A stretch of 64,000 bases of DNA from Bacillus sp. T3 (GCF_033449965.1 NZ_CP137761.1:3596001-3660000); one strand, 5' to 3'; counted from the stretch's first letter, positions 1 to 8,618 are shown. A program made the numbers and translations. Notes: generated by a model from the letters alone, not told the origin.

Positions 1-323
1 AAAACATCATCCACTAAAATCACGATTTGATTGTTTATATCAATCGGGATGTTATTTCCTTTTACAAGAGGCTGTTCGTCTACTGTTATTTTTGTCAAAT
101 CATCACGATATAATGTAATATCAATTTCACCTACAGGAACTTTTGTGCCTTCGATTTGTTCGATCCGTTCACTTAATCGATTTGCTAAATAAATCCCTCT
201 AGTCCTAATTCCAACGATGACGCAATTTTTAATTCCTTTATTTCTTTCAATAATTTCGTGGGCTATTCGTGTAAGTGCTCTGCGTATTGCTTGTTCATCC
301 AAAACAATTGCTTTTTGGCTCAA
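1..323 (-). CDS. pyrR: PyrR, pyr operon attenuator protein / uracil phosphoribosyltransferase (3' end outside window)
   Basis: PyrR binds pyr leader RNA when UMP is high and promotes termination; it also has weak uracil phosphoribosyltransferase activity. About 107 N-terminal residues are visible. They begin SQKAIVLDEQAIRRALTRIA, continue through a VGIRTRG segment and reach VDDV, the start of the PRPP-binding loop, at the window edge. The start is a TTG at 321-323, preceded by a GGGGG-type ribosome binding site; no in-frame ATG fits the family N-terminus. The gene lies directly behind its own attenuator (353-509), as expected for the first gene of a pyr operon, so the remaining pyr genes should lie to the left of this window. 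The reading frame is intact as far as it can be read. Confidence 0.95.
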   Translation of the reverse strand, partial: MSQKAIVLDEQAIRRALTRIAHEIIERNKGIKNCVIVGIRTRGIYLANRLSERIEQIEGTKVPVGEIDITLYRDDLTKITVDEQPLVKGNNIPIDINNQIVILVDDV

Positions 324-352
324 TGTTGATGTCCCCCTTTCCAATTGAAAGT

Positions 353-385
353 AAAAAACCCTCTCACCGTAAAAGTGAGAGGGTT
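353..385 (-). terminator. pyr attenuator terminator hairpin
   Basis: On the minus strand an 11-bp perfect stem (357-367 with 375-385) is followed by a T-run (complement of 353-358). It sits between the PyrR binding loop and the pyrR start, so it is the regulated terminator of the leader. Confidence 0.9.
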
Positions 386-500
386 GTGTGTGTACACATA
401 AAGACATTCCTGCCGTTAGATGATTTCATAAATCTTCCAACGAGGAAATCCGTTTCCTTCTCAGCCTCACGGGACTGTATTAAAGGTTCATTTAGCTATT
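386..500 (-). promoter_or_regulatory. pyrR leader: PyrR-binding loop and antiterminator (PyrR RNA element)
   Basis: The minus-strand segment at 463-476 reads AGTCCCGTGAGGCT, which matches the known PyrR anti-antiterminator loop pattern (ARUCCNGNGAGGYU). The sequence between this loop and the terminator at 353-385 would form the competing antiterminator. By family knowledge, UMP-loaded PyrR stabilises the binding loop, which frees the terminator and shuts off the operon. The Rfam family is PyrR (RF00515). Confidence 0.9.
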
Positions 501-503
501 GTT

Positions 504-532
504 AGATTAAATTAAAAGTCGATTTTTGTCAA
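504..532 (-). promoter_or_regulatory. probable SigA promoter of pyrR
   Basis: On the minus strand there is a consensus -35 TTGACA (527-532), a 17-bp spacer and a weak -10 TAATCT (504-509), just upstream of the PyrR leader. The -35 box overlaps the stop codon of ylyB. The perfect -35 and the position support the call; the -10 is poor. Confidence 0.5.
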
Positions 533-1441
533 CGATTATTTCGAAGTTGGTCTAAAATTATTTCGAATTCTGAAGGAAGTGGTGCTTCGAATTCTAAATG
601 CTCGCCTGTTCGCGGATGCTCAAATCCAAGCACACCAGCATGAAGCGCTTGCCCATCGAGGTCAATTGTCTTTTTCGGCCCATATTTCGGGTCCCCCGCT
701 AATGGATAGCCAATGTATTTCATATGAACACGAATTTGATGAGTTCTTCCTGTTTCTAATTGACACTCAATAAAGGTGAATTCACCGAGACGCTCCAAAA
801 CATGAAAATGGGTCACTGCATGCTTTCCATTATCCACAACAGTCATGCTTTGTCTATCCTTCGTGTCTCTTCCGATAGGAGCATCAATCGTCCCGAATTC
901 ATGTGGGATGTTTCCATGTACAATGGCTTTGTATTTCCGTACGACCGTTTTATTTACTAATTGATTCACTAGGCTCTCATGAGCGAGATCATTTTTTGCA
1001 ACCATTAAAAGCCCTGACGTATCCTTATCAATTCTATGCACAATACCCAGGGCGTAGAACACCGTTTATTCCTGATAAATCCTTACAATGAGCCATCAGG
1101 CCATTTACTAGTGTGCCACTTAAATGACCGGGAGCAGGGTGTACTACCATTCCACGAGGCTTATTCACAACCAATACATCCTGGTCCTCATAGTAAATAT
1201 CGAGATTCATTTCTTCGGCTTCTACATCTAGATTTTCCGGCTCAGGGATGGAAACGGTTAATTCATCTCCAATATGACATTTATAGTTCGTTTTTACTGC
1301 TGATCCGTTGACAAGGACATGGCCTTCTTTAATCCACTGTTGAACCTGAGTGCGGGACCATTCTGCATTTATCGCCGCAATCACTTTATCAATACGATCG
1401 TTTTTTTGTTCTTCAGGGATGATATATGTGATGGATTCCAT
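529..1441 (-). CDS. ylyB: YlyB, RluD-family 23S rRNA pseudouridine synthase (interrupted by a one-base insertion)
   Basis: This is an RluA/RluD-family pseudouridine synthase, which isomerises uridines in 23S rRNA. An N-terminal S4 domain (about residues 14-55, with WSRTQVQQWIKEGHVLVNG) precedes the catalytic domain, whose signature HRIDKDTSGL contains the catalytic aspartate. The gene is in two frames. The upstream part ends ...GVLRPG and then goes out of frame; the downstream part resumes at IVHRIDKDTSG. Removing one G from the GGG run (complement of 1046-1048) restores about 303 residues, the normal family length. The start ATG overlaps the lspA stop (TAATG), so the two are translationally coupled. 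The order lspA-ylyB-pyrR is as in B. subtilis. A sequencing error is more likely than true gene loss. Confidence 0.9.
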
Positions 1442-1905
1442 TATTTACTCCTTTTTGCTTCACTTTCTTCTTTTAACATTTGAATCATTAACAAAATAAC
1501 ACCAATTACTAACGCAGAATCGGCTATATTAAATACCGGGAAATCATACCCGAAAATATAAGTATTGATAAAATCGACAACTTCTTTTCGAACTACACGG
1601 TCAATAAAGTTTCCAATCGCACCACCAAGCATTAGTCCGAGCGAAACTCCCATCAACCACTTCCCTTTTACTGCCTTTTGGATATAAATTACAATCGCAA
1701 CAATGACAACGATGGTAATCGCATAGAAAAACCACATTTGCCCCTGTAATATGCCCCACGCTGCACCACGATTTCGATGGGAGGTGATATAAAGAAAGTT
1801 TTCGATTATCTCTATACTTTCCCCAATCTTGAGATTTTTAACGATTAACCACTTGGTAAGTTGGTCGAGGAAAATAACAAACAAAGCAATTATGTAATAA
1901 AACAC
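1441..1905 (-). CDS. lspA: Lipoprotein signal peptidase (signal peptidase II)
   Basis: LspA cleaves the signal peptide of prolipoproteins in the membrane after lipid is attached to the +1 cysteine. The product of 154 residues has four hydrophobic segments. It carries the two conserved aspartyl-protease patches: NFIDR (about residue 108) and FNIADSALVIG (about 128), where the NxxD aspartate is catalytic. I chose the GTG at 1903-1905 (mature start FYYIIALFVIFLDQLTKW) because a GGAGG site lies just upstream; a longer in-frame ATG at 1953 would run through that site. At least one substrate-type protein, CtaC, is encoded in this window. Confidence 0.95.
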   Translation of the reverse strand: MFYYIIALFVIFLDQLTKWLIVKNLKIGESIEIIENFLYITSHRNRGAAWGILQGQMWFFYAITIVVIVAIVIYIQKAVKGKWLMGVSLGLMLGGAIGNFIDRVVRKEVVDFINTYIFGYDFPVFNIADSALVIGVILLMIQMLKEESEAKRSK

Positions 1906-1981
1906 AAAGGTACCTCCAAGTCTACACAAATATATACCTTTGCATTTTAGCATACTCTAGCAAAAAACGATAATGATTCTT

Positions 1982-2287
1982 CTACAGTGAGACATTATAA
2001 GTGATCGGTTTACGATAAAAATGGTGGAGTCCGTCGATGTCCTCCATTGTCTTAATGGTTGGCATAACTTTTAAAAAATCAAAAGGGATTTGTTCGCCCG
2101 AGATTTCACATTTTCCGTAATTCCCTAGTGTGATTTTTTGGATTGCATTTTCGACATCTTGAATTTCTTCCATTATAAGGGATTGTAGTGTAGGTGAACC
2201 AGTGTTGACGTTTAAACGATTCTGTAATTCCTTGCTTGATTTACGGAGTTCGGTATAAAGCTTTGCTAAATCTAATGTCGCTTCCAT
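1982..2287 (-). CDS. ylyA: YlyA, TraR/DksA-like RNA polymerase-binding protein
   Basis: A product of 101 residues with a helical N-terminal half (LAKLYTELRKSSKELQNRL) followed by a DksA/TraR-like tail (GNYGKCEISGEQIPFDFL). In the tail, the usual four-cysteine zinc finger has decayed to a single cysteine. Its position between lspA and ileS matches B. subtilis ylyA. That protein was reported to bind RNA polymerase and to affect late forespore genes for spore germination; the function here is inferred from synteny and family. A GGAGG site lies 7 bases before the ATG. Confidence 0.85.
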   Translation of the reverse strand: MEATLDLAKLYTELRKSSKELQNRLNVNTGSPTLQSLIMEEIQDVENAIQKITLGNYGKCEISGEQIPFDFLKVMPTIKTMEDIDGLHHFYRKPITYNVSL

Positions 2288-2445
2288 ATCTATACCTCCG
2301 ATGATTTTGTTGATTATATTATGACCCTAACGGAGGTGAGCACACGTTTAAACAATTGTCAAATGGCACAAAGATTAGTGGAAGTGGATAAATAAAGAAA
2401 GTACCTGTGTGGGATGAAGATGTATTAGTGTTAAGACTGCCAACA

Positions 2446-2480
2446 ACAAAAAAAGGCTAACCCATAATTGAGTTAGCCCG
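2446..2480 (-). terminator. Intrinsic terminator after ileS
   Basis: A minus-strand stem GGCTAAC/GTTAGCC (2455-2461 with 2472-2478) is followed by seven T residues, 11 bases past the ileS stop. Confidence 0.85.
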
Positions 2481-2490
2481 TAAAAAACGC

Positions 2491-5250
2491 TTAATAATTT
2501 TCCTTAACTACATTAGCGCAGCGTGTACAAAGTGTTGGGTGCTCTGCAACTTTTCCAACTTCAGGAGTAACCGTCCAACAACGTTCGCAAGTTTCACCAT
2601 CTGCTTTAGAAATAACAATTGCCGCATGCTCTAGCTTCAAAGCAATTTCAGGCGCATCACCATAAGTTCCAGCCACTTCAAAGCCTGAAACGATGAATAA
2701 TTGCGTTAAGCTTTCATCGATCGAATCAAGCAATTCCCGTGTTGATTCATTAACATAAAGAGTGACTTTAGCCGTTAATGATTTTCCGATTACCTTTTCA
2801 TTACGAGCTTCTTCAAGTGCTTTTAATACATCATCACGAAGCTTCATGAATGAAGACCATTTATCTTCAAGCCCTTTGGCATTTGGTAACTCCTGGTACT
2901 CTGGGAGATCTGTCAATTGTACACTAGCTTCCTTTGCGGTTGGGATATAAGACCAAACCTCATCTGCAGTATGTGGAAGAATTGGTGTAACAAGCTTCAC
3001 CAAGGCAATTAAGCACTCGTGTAATACTGTTTGAATACTACGACGCTCGAGGTTGTTGCTCGCTTCAATATATAAAACGTCTTTCGCGAAATCTAAATAG
3101 AATGAGCTCAAATCTAATGTGCAGAAATTATTTACTGCATGATAAATTGTTGCAAATTCATAGTTCTCATACGATTCACGAACGGATTTAATGACATTGT
3201 TAAGCTTCACTAGCATAAACTGATCAACTTCACGAAGTTGTTCAAAAGCAACAGCGTCACTATCAGCGTTAAAATCAGCAAGGTTTCCTAATAAGAAACG
3301 GAATGTATTACGAATTTTACGATAGACTTCAGCTACTTGTTTTAAAATCGCATCGGAAACGCGCACATCCGCTTGATAGTCAACAGAAGCGACCCATAAA
3401 CGGAGGATATCGGCACCAAGCTGTTGCATAACCTTGGCCGGAATAACCACGTTACCAATTGATTTACTCATTTTTCTTCCTTCACCATCTAGCGCAAATC
3501 CATGGCTGAGAACACCTTTATACGGTGCCTTGCCTGTTACAGCAACACCTGTTGAAAGTGATGAATTAAACCAACCGCGATATTGGTCAGATCCTTCTAA
3601 ATAAAGATCGGCTGGACGCTGAAGATCATCACGCTCTTCTAAAACAGCTTGGTGAGAAGATCCAGAATCAAACCATACATCCATGATATCCGTTTCTTTC
3701 GTAAATTCACCATTTGGACTACCCGGATGCGTAAATCCTTCAGGTAATAGCTCTACCGCTTCCCGCTCAAACCAAATATTTGATCCGTTCTCACGGAACA
3801 GTCCTGAAACATGATTGATCGTTTCGTCTGTAATAATCGCTTCACCATTTTCAGCATAGAATACTGGAATTGGTACACCCCATGCACGTTGACGGGAAAT
3901 ACACCAGTCACCACGATCGCGAACCATGTTAAACAAACGTGTTTCGCCCCATTCAGGTACCCACTTTGTTTCCTTAACAGCTTCTAGAAGCTCGTTACGG
4001 AAATCTTTAATAGAAGCAAACCACTGTGCAGTCGCACGGAAAATGACAGGTTTCTTTGTTCTCCAGTCATGCGGATAAGAGTGAGTAATAAAGGATAACT
4101 TTAATAGCGCTCCATTTTCTTCTAGCTTTTCCGTAATTGGCTTATTGGCATTTTCATAAAATAACCCTTCAAAGCCTGGAGCCTCATGTGTCATGTGCCC
4201 CTTATCATCTACTGGATTTAATACATCTAAGCCATACTTTTGACCAACATGGAAATCGTCTTCACCGTGACCAGGTGCTGTGTGTACACAACCAGTACCT
4301 GCATCAGTTGTTACGTGCTCGCCAAGCATGACCAGTGATTCACGACCATAAATTGGATGAAGGGCGATAATGTATTCCAATTCGCTTCCTTTAACCTTTT
4401 TGACGACCGTTGGATTTTCCCAGCCAACTTCACTAGTAACAGCTTCTAATAATGCTTCAGCCACAACGTATTTGCTTCCGCCTTCTTCAACGACAACATA
4501 CGTTAATTCTGGATGAACAGAAATTCCAAGGTTGGCCGGAATAGTCCATGGAGTTGTAGTCCAGATAACGATTTTTGTATCGGTATCTAATACATTTTTT
4601 CCATCTTTCACGTTAAAGGCAACATAAATAGAGGCAGAACGCTTATCCTGATATTCGATTTCTGCTTCTGCTAAGGCTGACTCACTTGACGGTGACCAAT
4701 AAACAGGCTTCAGACCTTTATAGATGTAGCCTTTTTTCGCCATCTCGCCAAACACTTTGATTTGCTGTGCTTCATATTCAGGCTTTAAAGTAATATATGG
4801 ATTATCCCAGTCAGCACGAACACCTAGACGTTTAAACTGGACGCGTTGATTGTTCACTTGTTCATAAGCATATTGCTCACAAAGTTTACGGAATTCAGCA
4901 ACGGTCATTTCCTTCCGTTTAACTCCTTTGTTTGTTAAAGCCTGCTCAATTGGTAAACCGTGTGTATCCCAACCCGGAACATATGGTGCATGGAATCCGC
5001 TCATTGATTTGTAGCGAACGATGAAATCCTTGAGGATTTTATTTAATGCATGGCCCATGTGGATGTCACCGTTGGCATATGGAGGACCATCGTGCAATAC
5101 AAACATTGGTCTCCCTTTCGTTCTTTCTTGGACTTGCTGATAAATATTCATTTCTTCCCATTGTGCCTGCATGTCAGGCTCACGCTTTGGAAGATTCCCA
5201 CGCATCGGAAATTCCGTTTGTGGCATCAATAACGTATCTTTATAATCCAT
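2491..5250 (-). CDS. ileS: Isoleucyl-tRNA synthetase
   Basis: A class I aminoacyl-tRNA synthetase of 919 residues that charges tRNA-Ile. Visible signatures are the HIGH motif variant HMGH in PYANGDIHMGHALNK (about residue 60), the editing (CP1) domain with TTTPWTIPANLG, and the KMSKS loop in GRKMSKSIGNV (about 590). A C-terminal zinc site CERCW...CTRC is also present. I used the ATG at 5248-5250 (MDYKDTLLMPQ), which follows an AGGAGG site. The open frame extends 36 codons further upstream, but that extension is a translation of an intergenic repeat. Expression is controlled by the Ile T-box at 5438-5720. Confidence 0.98.
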   Translation of the reverse strand: MDYKDTLLMPQTEFPMRGNLPKREPDMQAQWEEMNIYQQVQERTKGRPMFVLHDGPPYANGDIHMGHALNKILKDFIVRYKSMSGFHAPYVPGWDTHGLPIEQALTNKGVKRKEMTVAEFRKLCEQYAYEQVNNQRVQFKRLGVRADWDNPYITLKPEYEAQQIKVFGEMAKKGYIYKGLKPVYWSPSSESALAEAEIEYQDKRSASIYVAFNVKDGKNVLDTDTKIVIWTTTPWTIPANLGISVHPELTYVVVEEGGSKYVVAEALLEAVTSEVGWENPTVVKKVKGSELEYIIALHPIYGRESLVMLGEHVTTDAGTGCVHTAPGHGEDDFHVGQKYGLDVLNPVDDKGHMTHEAPGFEGLFYENANKPITEKLEENGALLKLSFITHSYPHDWRTKKPVIFRATAQWFASIKDFRNELLEAVKETKWVPEWGETRLFNMVRDRGDWCISRQRAWGVPIPVFYAENGEAIITDETINHVSGLFRENGSNIWFEREAVELLPEGFTHPGSPNGEFTKETDIMDVWFDSGSSHQAVLEERDDLQRPADLYLEGSDQYRGWFNSSLSTGVAVTGKAPYKGVLSHGFALDGEGRKMSKSIGNVVIPAKVMQQLGADILRLWVASVDYQADVRVSDAILKQVAEVYRKIRNTFRFLLGNLADFNADSDAVAFEQLREVDQFMLVKLNNVIKSVRESYENYEFATIYHAVNNFCTLDLSSFYLDFAKDVLYIEASNNLERRSIQTVLHECLIALVKLVTPILPHTADEVWSYIPTAKEASVQLTDLPEYQELPNAKGLEDKWSSFMKLRDDVLKALEEARNEKVIGKSLTAKVTLYVNESTRELLDSIDESLTQLFIVSGFEVAGTYGDAPEIALKLEHAAIVISKADGETCERCWTVTPEVGKVAEHPTLCTRCANVVKENY

Positions 5251-5297
5251 TTCATTTCCTCCTATGGAATTTATTTTTGGTTGTTTTAAAGTTAGTT

Positions 5298-5425
5298 GTT
5301 GATTTCCGCTGCAGGTGCTCACTTTCCGCGGGGCGGGCGGTGAGCCTCCTCGGCGCATAGCGCCTGTGGGGTCTCACCTGTCCCACTGCTCCCGCAGGAG
5401 TCTCGCACCTTTCGCTCCAATCAAC
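5298..5425. repeat. GC-rich intergenic repeat, full-length copy (family A)
   Basis: A 128-bp element much richer in GC than its surroundings. Its ends are imperfect inverted repeats: GTTGATTTCCGCT at 5298 and GGCGAAA.../CTCCAATCAAC at 5415-5425. The interior contains GC-rich palindromic segments such as GCGCATAGCGC. It lies between the ileS start and the T-box, so it would be transcribed in the leader after the antiterminator. Elements with these ends are scattered through many Bacillus-type genomes (recalled, not searched). Collapsed or truncated relatives lie at 9846-9862 and 20452-20479. Confidence 0.7.
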
Positions 5426-5437
5426 TTTGTAAATACA

Positions 5438-5720
5438 AAATGACAACAAAAAAAACCTTTTCATCCCTGATGAAGGGACGAGAAGGTTTTCCCGCGGTAC
5501 CACCCTAATTGACAAAGCATATGATAGCTCTGTCCTCTAGTTATTCGTATCGTGAATTCACGCCAAAGTTTACTTTACCTATCAAAAATAGTGTTCAACC
5601 TGGAACTCAAGGGTGATTTTTCGAATTTTCGGCTTTCCTAGGCTTACACCATCCCTAAGTCGCTTTAAAAGCATGTTGAAAAAACGTACTGTCCCTATCA
5701 TCGTCATTCTTATTTAAGGT
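5438..5720 (-). promoter_or_regulatory. T-box riboswitch of ileS (Ile specifier)
   Basis: The minus strand carries the T-box sequence AGGGTGGTACCGCG (5493-5506), the most conserved T-box motif. It is followed by a terminator stem (AAACCTTCTCGTCCCT.../...AGGGATGAAAAGGTTT) and a T-run at about 5441-5490. Upstream, Stem I contains the specifier-loop context AAAATCACCCTTGAG, in which ATC (5615-5617) is an isoleucine codon, matching the downstream gene. Uncharged tRNA-Ile binding to the specifier and T-box bulge would stabilise the antiterminator and allow ileS transcription. Confidence 0.93.
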
Positions 5721-5733
5721 TCTATTGTTATGC

Positions 5734-5763
5734 ATTATATGCGATTTATAATTCGTTCGTCAA
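5734..5763 (-). promoter_or_regulatory. SigA promoter of the ileS T-box transcript
   Basis: On the minus strand: -35 TTGACG (5758-5763), an 18-bp spacer and a perfect -10 TATAAT (5734-5739), immediately upstream of T-box Stem I. The -35 abuts the divIVA stop codon. Confidence 0.8.
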
Positions 5764-5764
5764 G

Positions 5765-6277
5765 TTATGCTAATGAATCTTCTTCAGCTGCCTTCAATTC
5801 AGATGCATCTAACTCATATTGGAGTAAATGATCCCAATCATCATTGCTTAATAAATCAAGCTGTGCTTCAATCAGCATTTTAAAGCGAGTTCTGAATACC
5901 TTTGATTGCTTCTTAAGATCTTCTATTTCCAAGGCAATTTTTCTTGCCTTTGTAAGCGATTCATTAACAATCCGATCAGCATTTTTTTCTGCTTCCTTGA
6001 TGATTAATTTTGCTTCCTTTTGCGCATTTCTACGTACTTCTTCCCCAGCTTCTTGAGCAATTACAATCGACTTGTTAAGGGTTTCCTCAATACTAGAGAA
6101 ATGCCCCAATCTTTCTGTTTGATCTTTTAATTTTTCTTCTAATTCCTTTTTCTCACGGATCAACAATTCATAATCTTTAATAACCTGATCAAGGAATTCG
6201 TTTACCTCATCCTCATCATAGCCTCGAAATCCCTTGCTGAATTCTTTATTGTGTATATCTAACGGTGTTAACGGCAT
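5765..6277 (-). CDS. divIVA: Cell division initiation / polar landmark protein DivIVA
   Basis: DivIVA is a curvature-sensing coiled-coil protein at septa and poles. It positions MinJ/MinCD and, in sporulation, the chromosome anchor. The 170-residue product has the conserved N-terminal membrane-binding domain (PLTPLDIHNKEFSKGFRGY, DEVNEFLDQV), then long heptad-rich coiled coil (about residues 35-135) and an acidic C-terminus. A GGAGG site precedes the ATG. It is the last gene of the ylm division cluster, as in B. subtilis, and is followed by the ileS promoter. Confidence 0.96.
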   Translation of the reverse strand: MPLTPLDIHNKEFSKGFRGYDEDEVNEFLDQVIKDYELLIREKKELEEKLKDQTERLGHFSSIEETLNKSIVIAQEAGEEVRRNAQKEAKLIIKEAEKNADRIVNESLTKARKIALEIEDLKKQSKVFRTRFKMLIEAQLDLLSNDDWDHLLQYELDASELKAAEEDSLA

Positions 6278-6357
6278 AACGCCACCTCCAAATCAAGACT
6301 CGTATGTATAACCATGTATTCGACAATCCCTTTTATAATCCTGCTAAATCCAATAAT

Positions 6358-7131
6358 TTATTTTTGCTGTTTCGCTATAATTCGCCATTTGTCCTTTTTT
6401 GTCTTTCCTTCGATTGAATCAATCTTAACACGGCCAAAGCCGCGGACCGATAAAGTATCACCTTCACCACATTCGAATGAAGAAGATTCAATCACTGTCC
6501 AATTAACTTTAACCAGGCCTTGTCCAATAATAACCTGTGCTTTTTGCCGCGATAATGGATACGCAGTAGAGACTAAAACATCGAGGCGAAGTGATGAACA
6601 GGTCATTGAAAGGTCCTGCCATACTTCCTCCACTTTGACTACTTTTTCAAATGGTATTTCATTAATTCGAACCTGCGCCCTTCCAATTGACTGCAACTCC
6701 ATTCGAATATACCCATCAATTTCCTTGGCTGCAAAAAATTGAACAGTATCACCATGAAAGAGAATGTCACCAAACTTCCCTCTTTTTAACCCAATTGACA
6801 TTAGGCTTCCTAACACTTGGCGATGCTCTATTGTGACAAATTTACTAGGATAATGAATTTCAAACAAAGAAATTTGGAAATCCTCTTTTGTTTCTTGGTA
6901 AAAATCAGGTGAAAGAAGTGCTCTTTTTCTTTCAGCTTTTTCAACTCCACCAAAAAAGGCCACTTTTACTTCTCCATGTTCACCAATAATCGTTTTGACA
7001 ATTTGTTGCTCACGAGGATCTAAGAAATCGGTCAACTTTGGTGTATAAGTACTTTCAACATTGTATTTCCAATCTACAACTTGATCGATAAAATCTCGTT
7101 CTTCTGGCCGAAAATGTTGGTAGATGTTCAT
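6358..7131 (-). CDS. rqcP: YlmH/RqcP, S4-domain ribosome quality-control factor
   Basis: The 257-residue product has a C-terminal S4 RNA-binding domain (about residues 180-245, with RLDVLVSTAYPLSRQKAQVIIGQGLVKVN; shown here only as a region, its key part being LSRQKAQ and GLVKVN). In B. subtilis YlmH (RqcP) binds the stalled 50S subunit and works with RqcH in adding alanine tails. The ATG at 7131 gives the family length and the N-terminus MNIYQHFRPEERDFI; an AGAAAGG site lies upstream. It is separated from ylmG by a terminator-like hairpin, so it may depend on read-through or its own promoter. Confidence 0.93.
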   Translation of the reverse strand: MNIYQHFRPEERDFIDQVVDWKYNVESTYTPKLTDFLDPREQQIVKTIIGEHGEVKVAFFGGVEKAERKRALLSPDFYQETKEDFQISLFEIHYPSKFVTIEHRQVLGSLMSIGLKRGKFGDILFHGDTVQFFAAKEIDGYIRMELQSIGRAQVRINEIPFEKVVKVEEVWQDLSMTCSSLRLDVLVSTAYPLSRQKAQVIIGQGLVKVNWTVIESSSFECGEGDTLSVRGFGRVKIDSIEGKTKKDKWRIIAKQQK

Positions 7132-7165
7132 AAAAAATACTGCCTTTCTGCTAGATAATCTAAAA

Positions 7166-7206
7166 TAAAAAAGGCTCATTTTATTTTAAACAAAAAGAGC
7201 CTTTAT
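7166..7206 (-). terminator. Hairpin terminator/attenuator between ylmG and ylmH
   Basis: A minus-strand stem AAAGGCTC/GAGCCTTT (7170-7177 with 7197-7204) with an A/T-rich loop and a trailing T-run lies just after ylmG. It would partially insulate ylmH-divIVA from the upstream ylm genes. Confidence 0.7.
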
Positions 7207-7209
7207 CGA

Positions 7210-7470
7210 TTAGATCATATTTGCCAAAAAGTGTAGACCTCTAGTTGCGAAGTTAAGCACTAAAATTGCCACAATTGGCGAAATATCAATCATTCCAAGT
7301 GGAGGAATAATTCGACGAAACGGATCTAAATACGGCTCACAAATATTTGTTAGGATGCGGCCGATTCCCGTTTCACGTGCATTTGGAAACCATGACATTA
7401 AAATATAAATAATCAATGCCCAGGAATACAACTGAATTACTTGTATTAATATGCTAAACAAAAAATCCAT
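7210..7470 (-). CDS. ylmG: YlmG, YggT-family membrane protein
   Basis: An 86-residue YggT-family protein with two hydrophobic segments (about residues 3-28 and 65-84). Between them is the conserved family stretch CEPYLDPFRRIIPPLGMIDISPI. The family is found beside division genes and is linked to membrane and septum organisation, but its molecular role is not established. It lies 7 bases after sepF with a GAGGTGAG ribosome binding site. Confidence 0.9.
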   Translation of the reverse strand: MDFLFSILIQVIQLYSWALIIYILMSWFPNARETGIGRILTNICEPYLDPFRRIIPPLGMIDISPIVAILVLNFATRGLHFLANMI

Positions 7471-7477
7471 TTAAAAC

Positions 7478-7927
7478 TCACCTCGAATTTTGAAAGTCGT
7501 GTTCTTGAAGAAATTCGGTAATATTTCCGGAGACTTCTACGTTGTCCGGAGTACAAAGAAAGATTTCGTTACCAATTTTTTGGATTTCGCCACCAATGGC
7601 ATAGACCGTACCGCTTAAAAAGTCAACAATTTGACGCGCGTGGCCGGCATCACTACGCTGCAGATTTACAACAACAGAACGACGGTTTTTTAAGTGGTCT
7701 GCTATCTCCTGAGCTTCAGCATACACTCGAGGCTCACATAAGACAAGCTTTGAAGATTTTTGAATACTTTGCAGACTGACTACATTTTGTTTGGATACTG
7801 GCTGAGGCTGCTTATATTCCTTATATTCTCGTCTAGGTTCAGGTTCCTCTTGGACGTATTTTTCCTCATAATCATCTTCTTCCTCATCTAAAAAAAAGAA
7901 GGTTTTAATTTTCGATTTTATGCTCAT
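7478..7927 (-). CDS. sepF: Cell division protein SepF
   Basis: SepF binds the FtsZ C-terminus and bundles and anchors FtsZ filaments at the septal membrane. The 149-residue product starts with an amphipathic membrane-targeting helix (MSIKSKIKTFFF). An acidic linker rich in E and Y follows, then the globular domain (about residues 60-140) with VVNLQRSDAGHARQIVDFLSG. The ATG at 7927 has a GGAGGTG site 7 bases upstream. Its first 23 bases overlap the end of ylmE, indicating coupling. Confidence 0.95.
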   Translation of the reverse strand: MSIKSKIKTFFFLDEEEDDYEEKYVQEEPEPRREYKEYKQPQPVSKQNVVSLQSIQKSSKLVLCEPRVYAEAQEIADHLKNRRSVVVNLQRSDAGHARQIVDFLSGTVYAIGGEIQKIGNEIFLCTPDNVEVSGNITEFLQEHDFQNSR

Positions 7928-8618
7928 CCCTGTGCACCTCCTCTGCTTCATTTCCTACGAGTGCGGTTCCGATACGGACCATGGTTGCACCCTCTTCAAC
8001 AGCTATTTCGTAATCATTGCTCATTCCCATTGATAATTCATGACAAGGGGCATACTCTAGTCCAATGGCTTGTATTTCAGTCCGAAGTATTCTTAATTTG
8101 CGGAAGCAATTCCGCAAAATGTCTTCGTCATCAATATTAGGAGCCATCGTCATCAACCCGGCCACGATGATATTAGGAAACTCGCCTAGTTGTTGGACAA
8201 ATTCGATTACCTGGTTAGGTTCTAATCCATGCTTTGATTCTTCACCCGAAACGTTAACTTGTACAAAACAATTGATTTTCTTTTTTGAGCGTTTACTTAT
8301 TTCTGCTGCTAATGATATTCGGTCAACTGAATGAATATAGTCTACCTTATCAATAATATTTTTAACTTTTCTAGTTTGTAAAGTTCCGATGAAATGCCAA
8401 GTAGGCTTGTCCTGCAATACATTCCACTTATTTAATAATCCATCATCACGATTTTCTCCCAAATGATGAATTCCTGCATCTAGGGCTTCTTGGGCTCGTG
8501 CAATGCTAACATACTTGGTCACAGCAATTATCGTGATTTCAGAAGCATCACGACCAGATTTGACGCAAGCATTGTCTATTTGCTGCTGGATTGTTTTTAA
8601 ATTTGCTGAAACATTCAT
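7905..8618 (-). CDS. ylmE: YlmE, PLP homeostasis protein (YggS/PROSC family)
   Basis: The 237-residue product is a single-domain PLP-binding alanine-racemase-like barrel of the YggS family. The PLP lysine lies in IIAVTKYVS (about residue 36). Other family marks are HLGENRDDGL, WHFIGTLQ and HELSMGMSNDYEIAVEEGAT. Members buffer pyridoxal phosphate and have no known enzymatic reaction. An AAGGAGG site precedes the ATG, and the 3' end overlaps sepF. Confidence 0.94.
   Translation of the reverse strand: MNVSANLKTIQQQIDNACVKSGRDASEITIIAVTKYVSIARAQEALDAGIHHLGENRDDGLLNKWNVLQDKPTWHFIGTLQTRKVKNIIDKVDYIHSVDRISLAAEISKRSKKKINCFVQVNVSGEESKHGLEPNQVIEFVQQLGEFPNIIVAGLMTMAPNIDDEDILRNCFRKLRILRTEIQAIGLEYAPCHELSMGMSNDYEIAVEEGATMVRIGTALVGNEAEEVHRDEHKIEN

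Noticed and set aside
275..505. Plus-strand open frame over the pyrR leader
   Set aside because: It is antisense to pyrR and its attenuator and has no coding signal.
5252..5515. Open frame of 87 codons on the minus strand upstream of ileS
   Set aside because: It translates the GC-rich repeat and the T-box terminator region; no ribosome binding site and no family resemblance.
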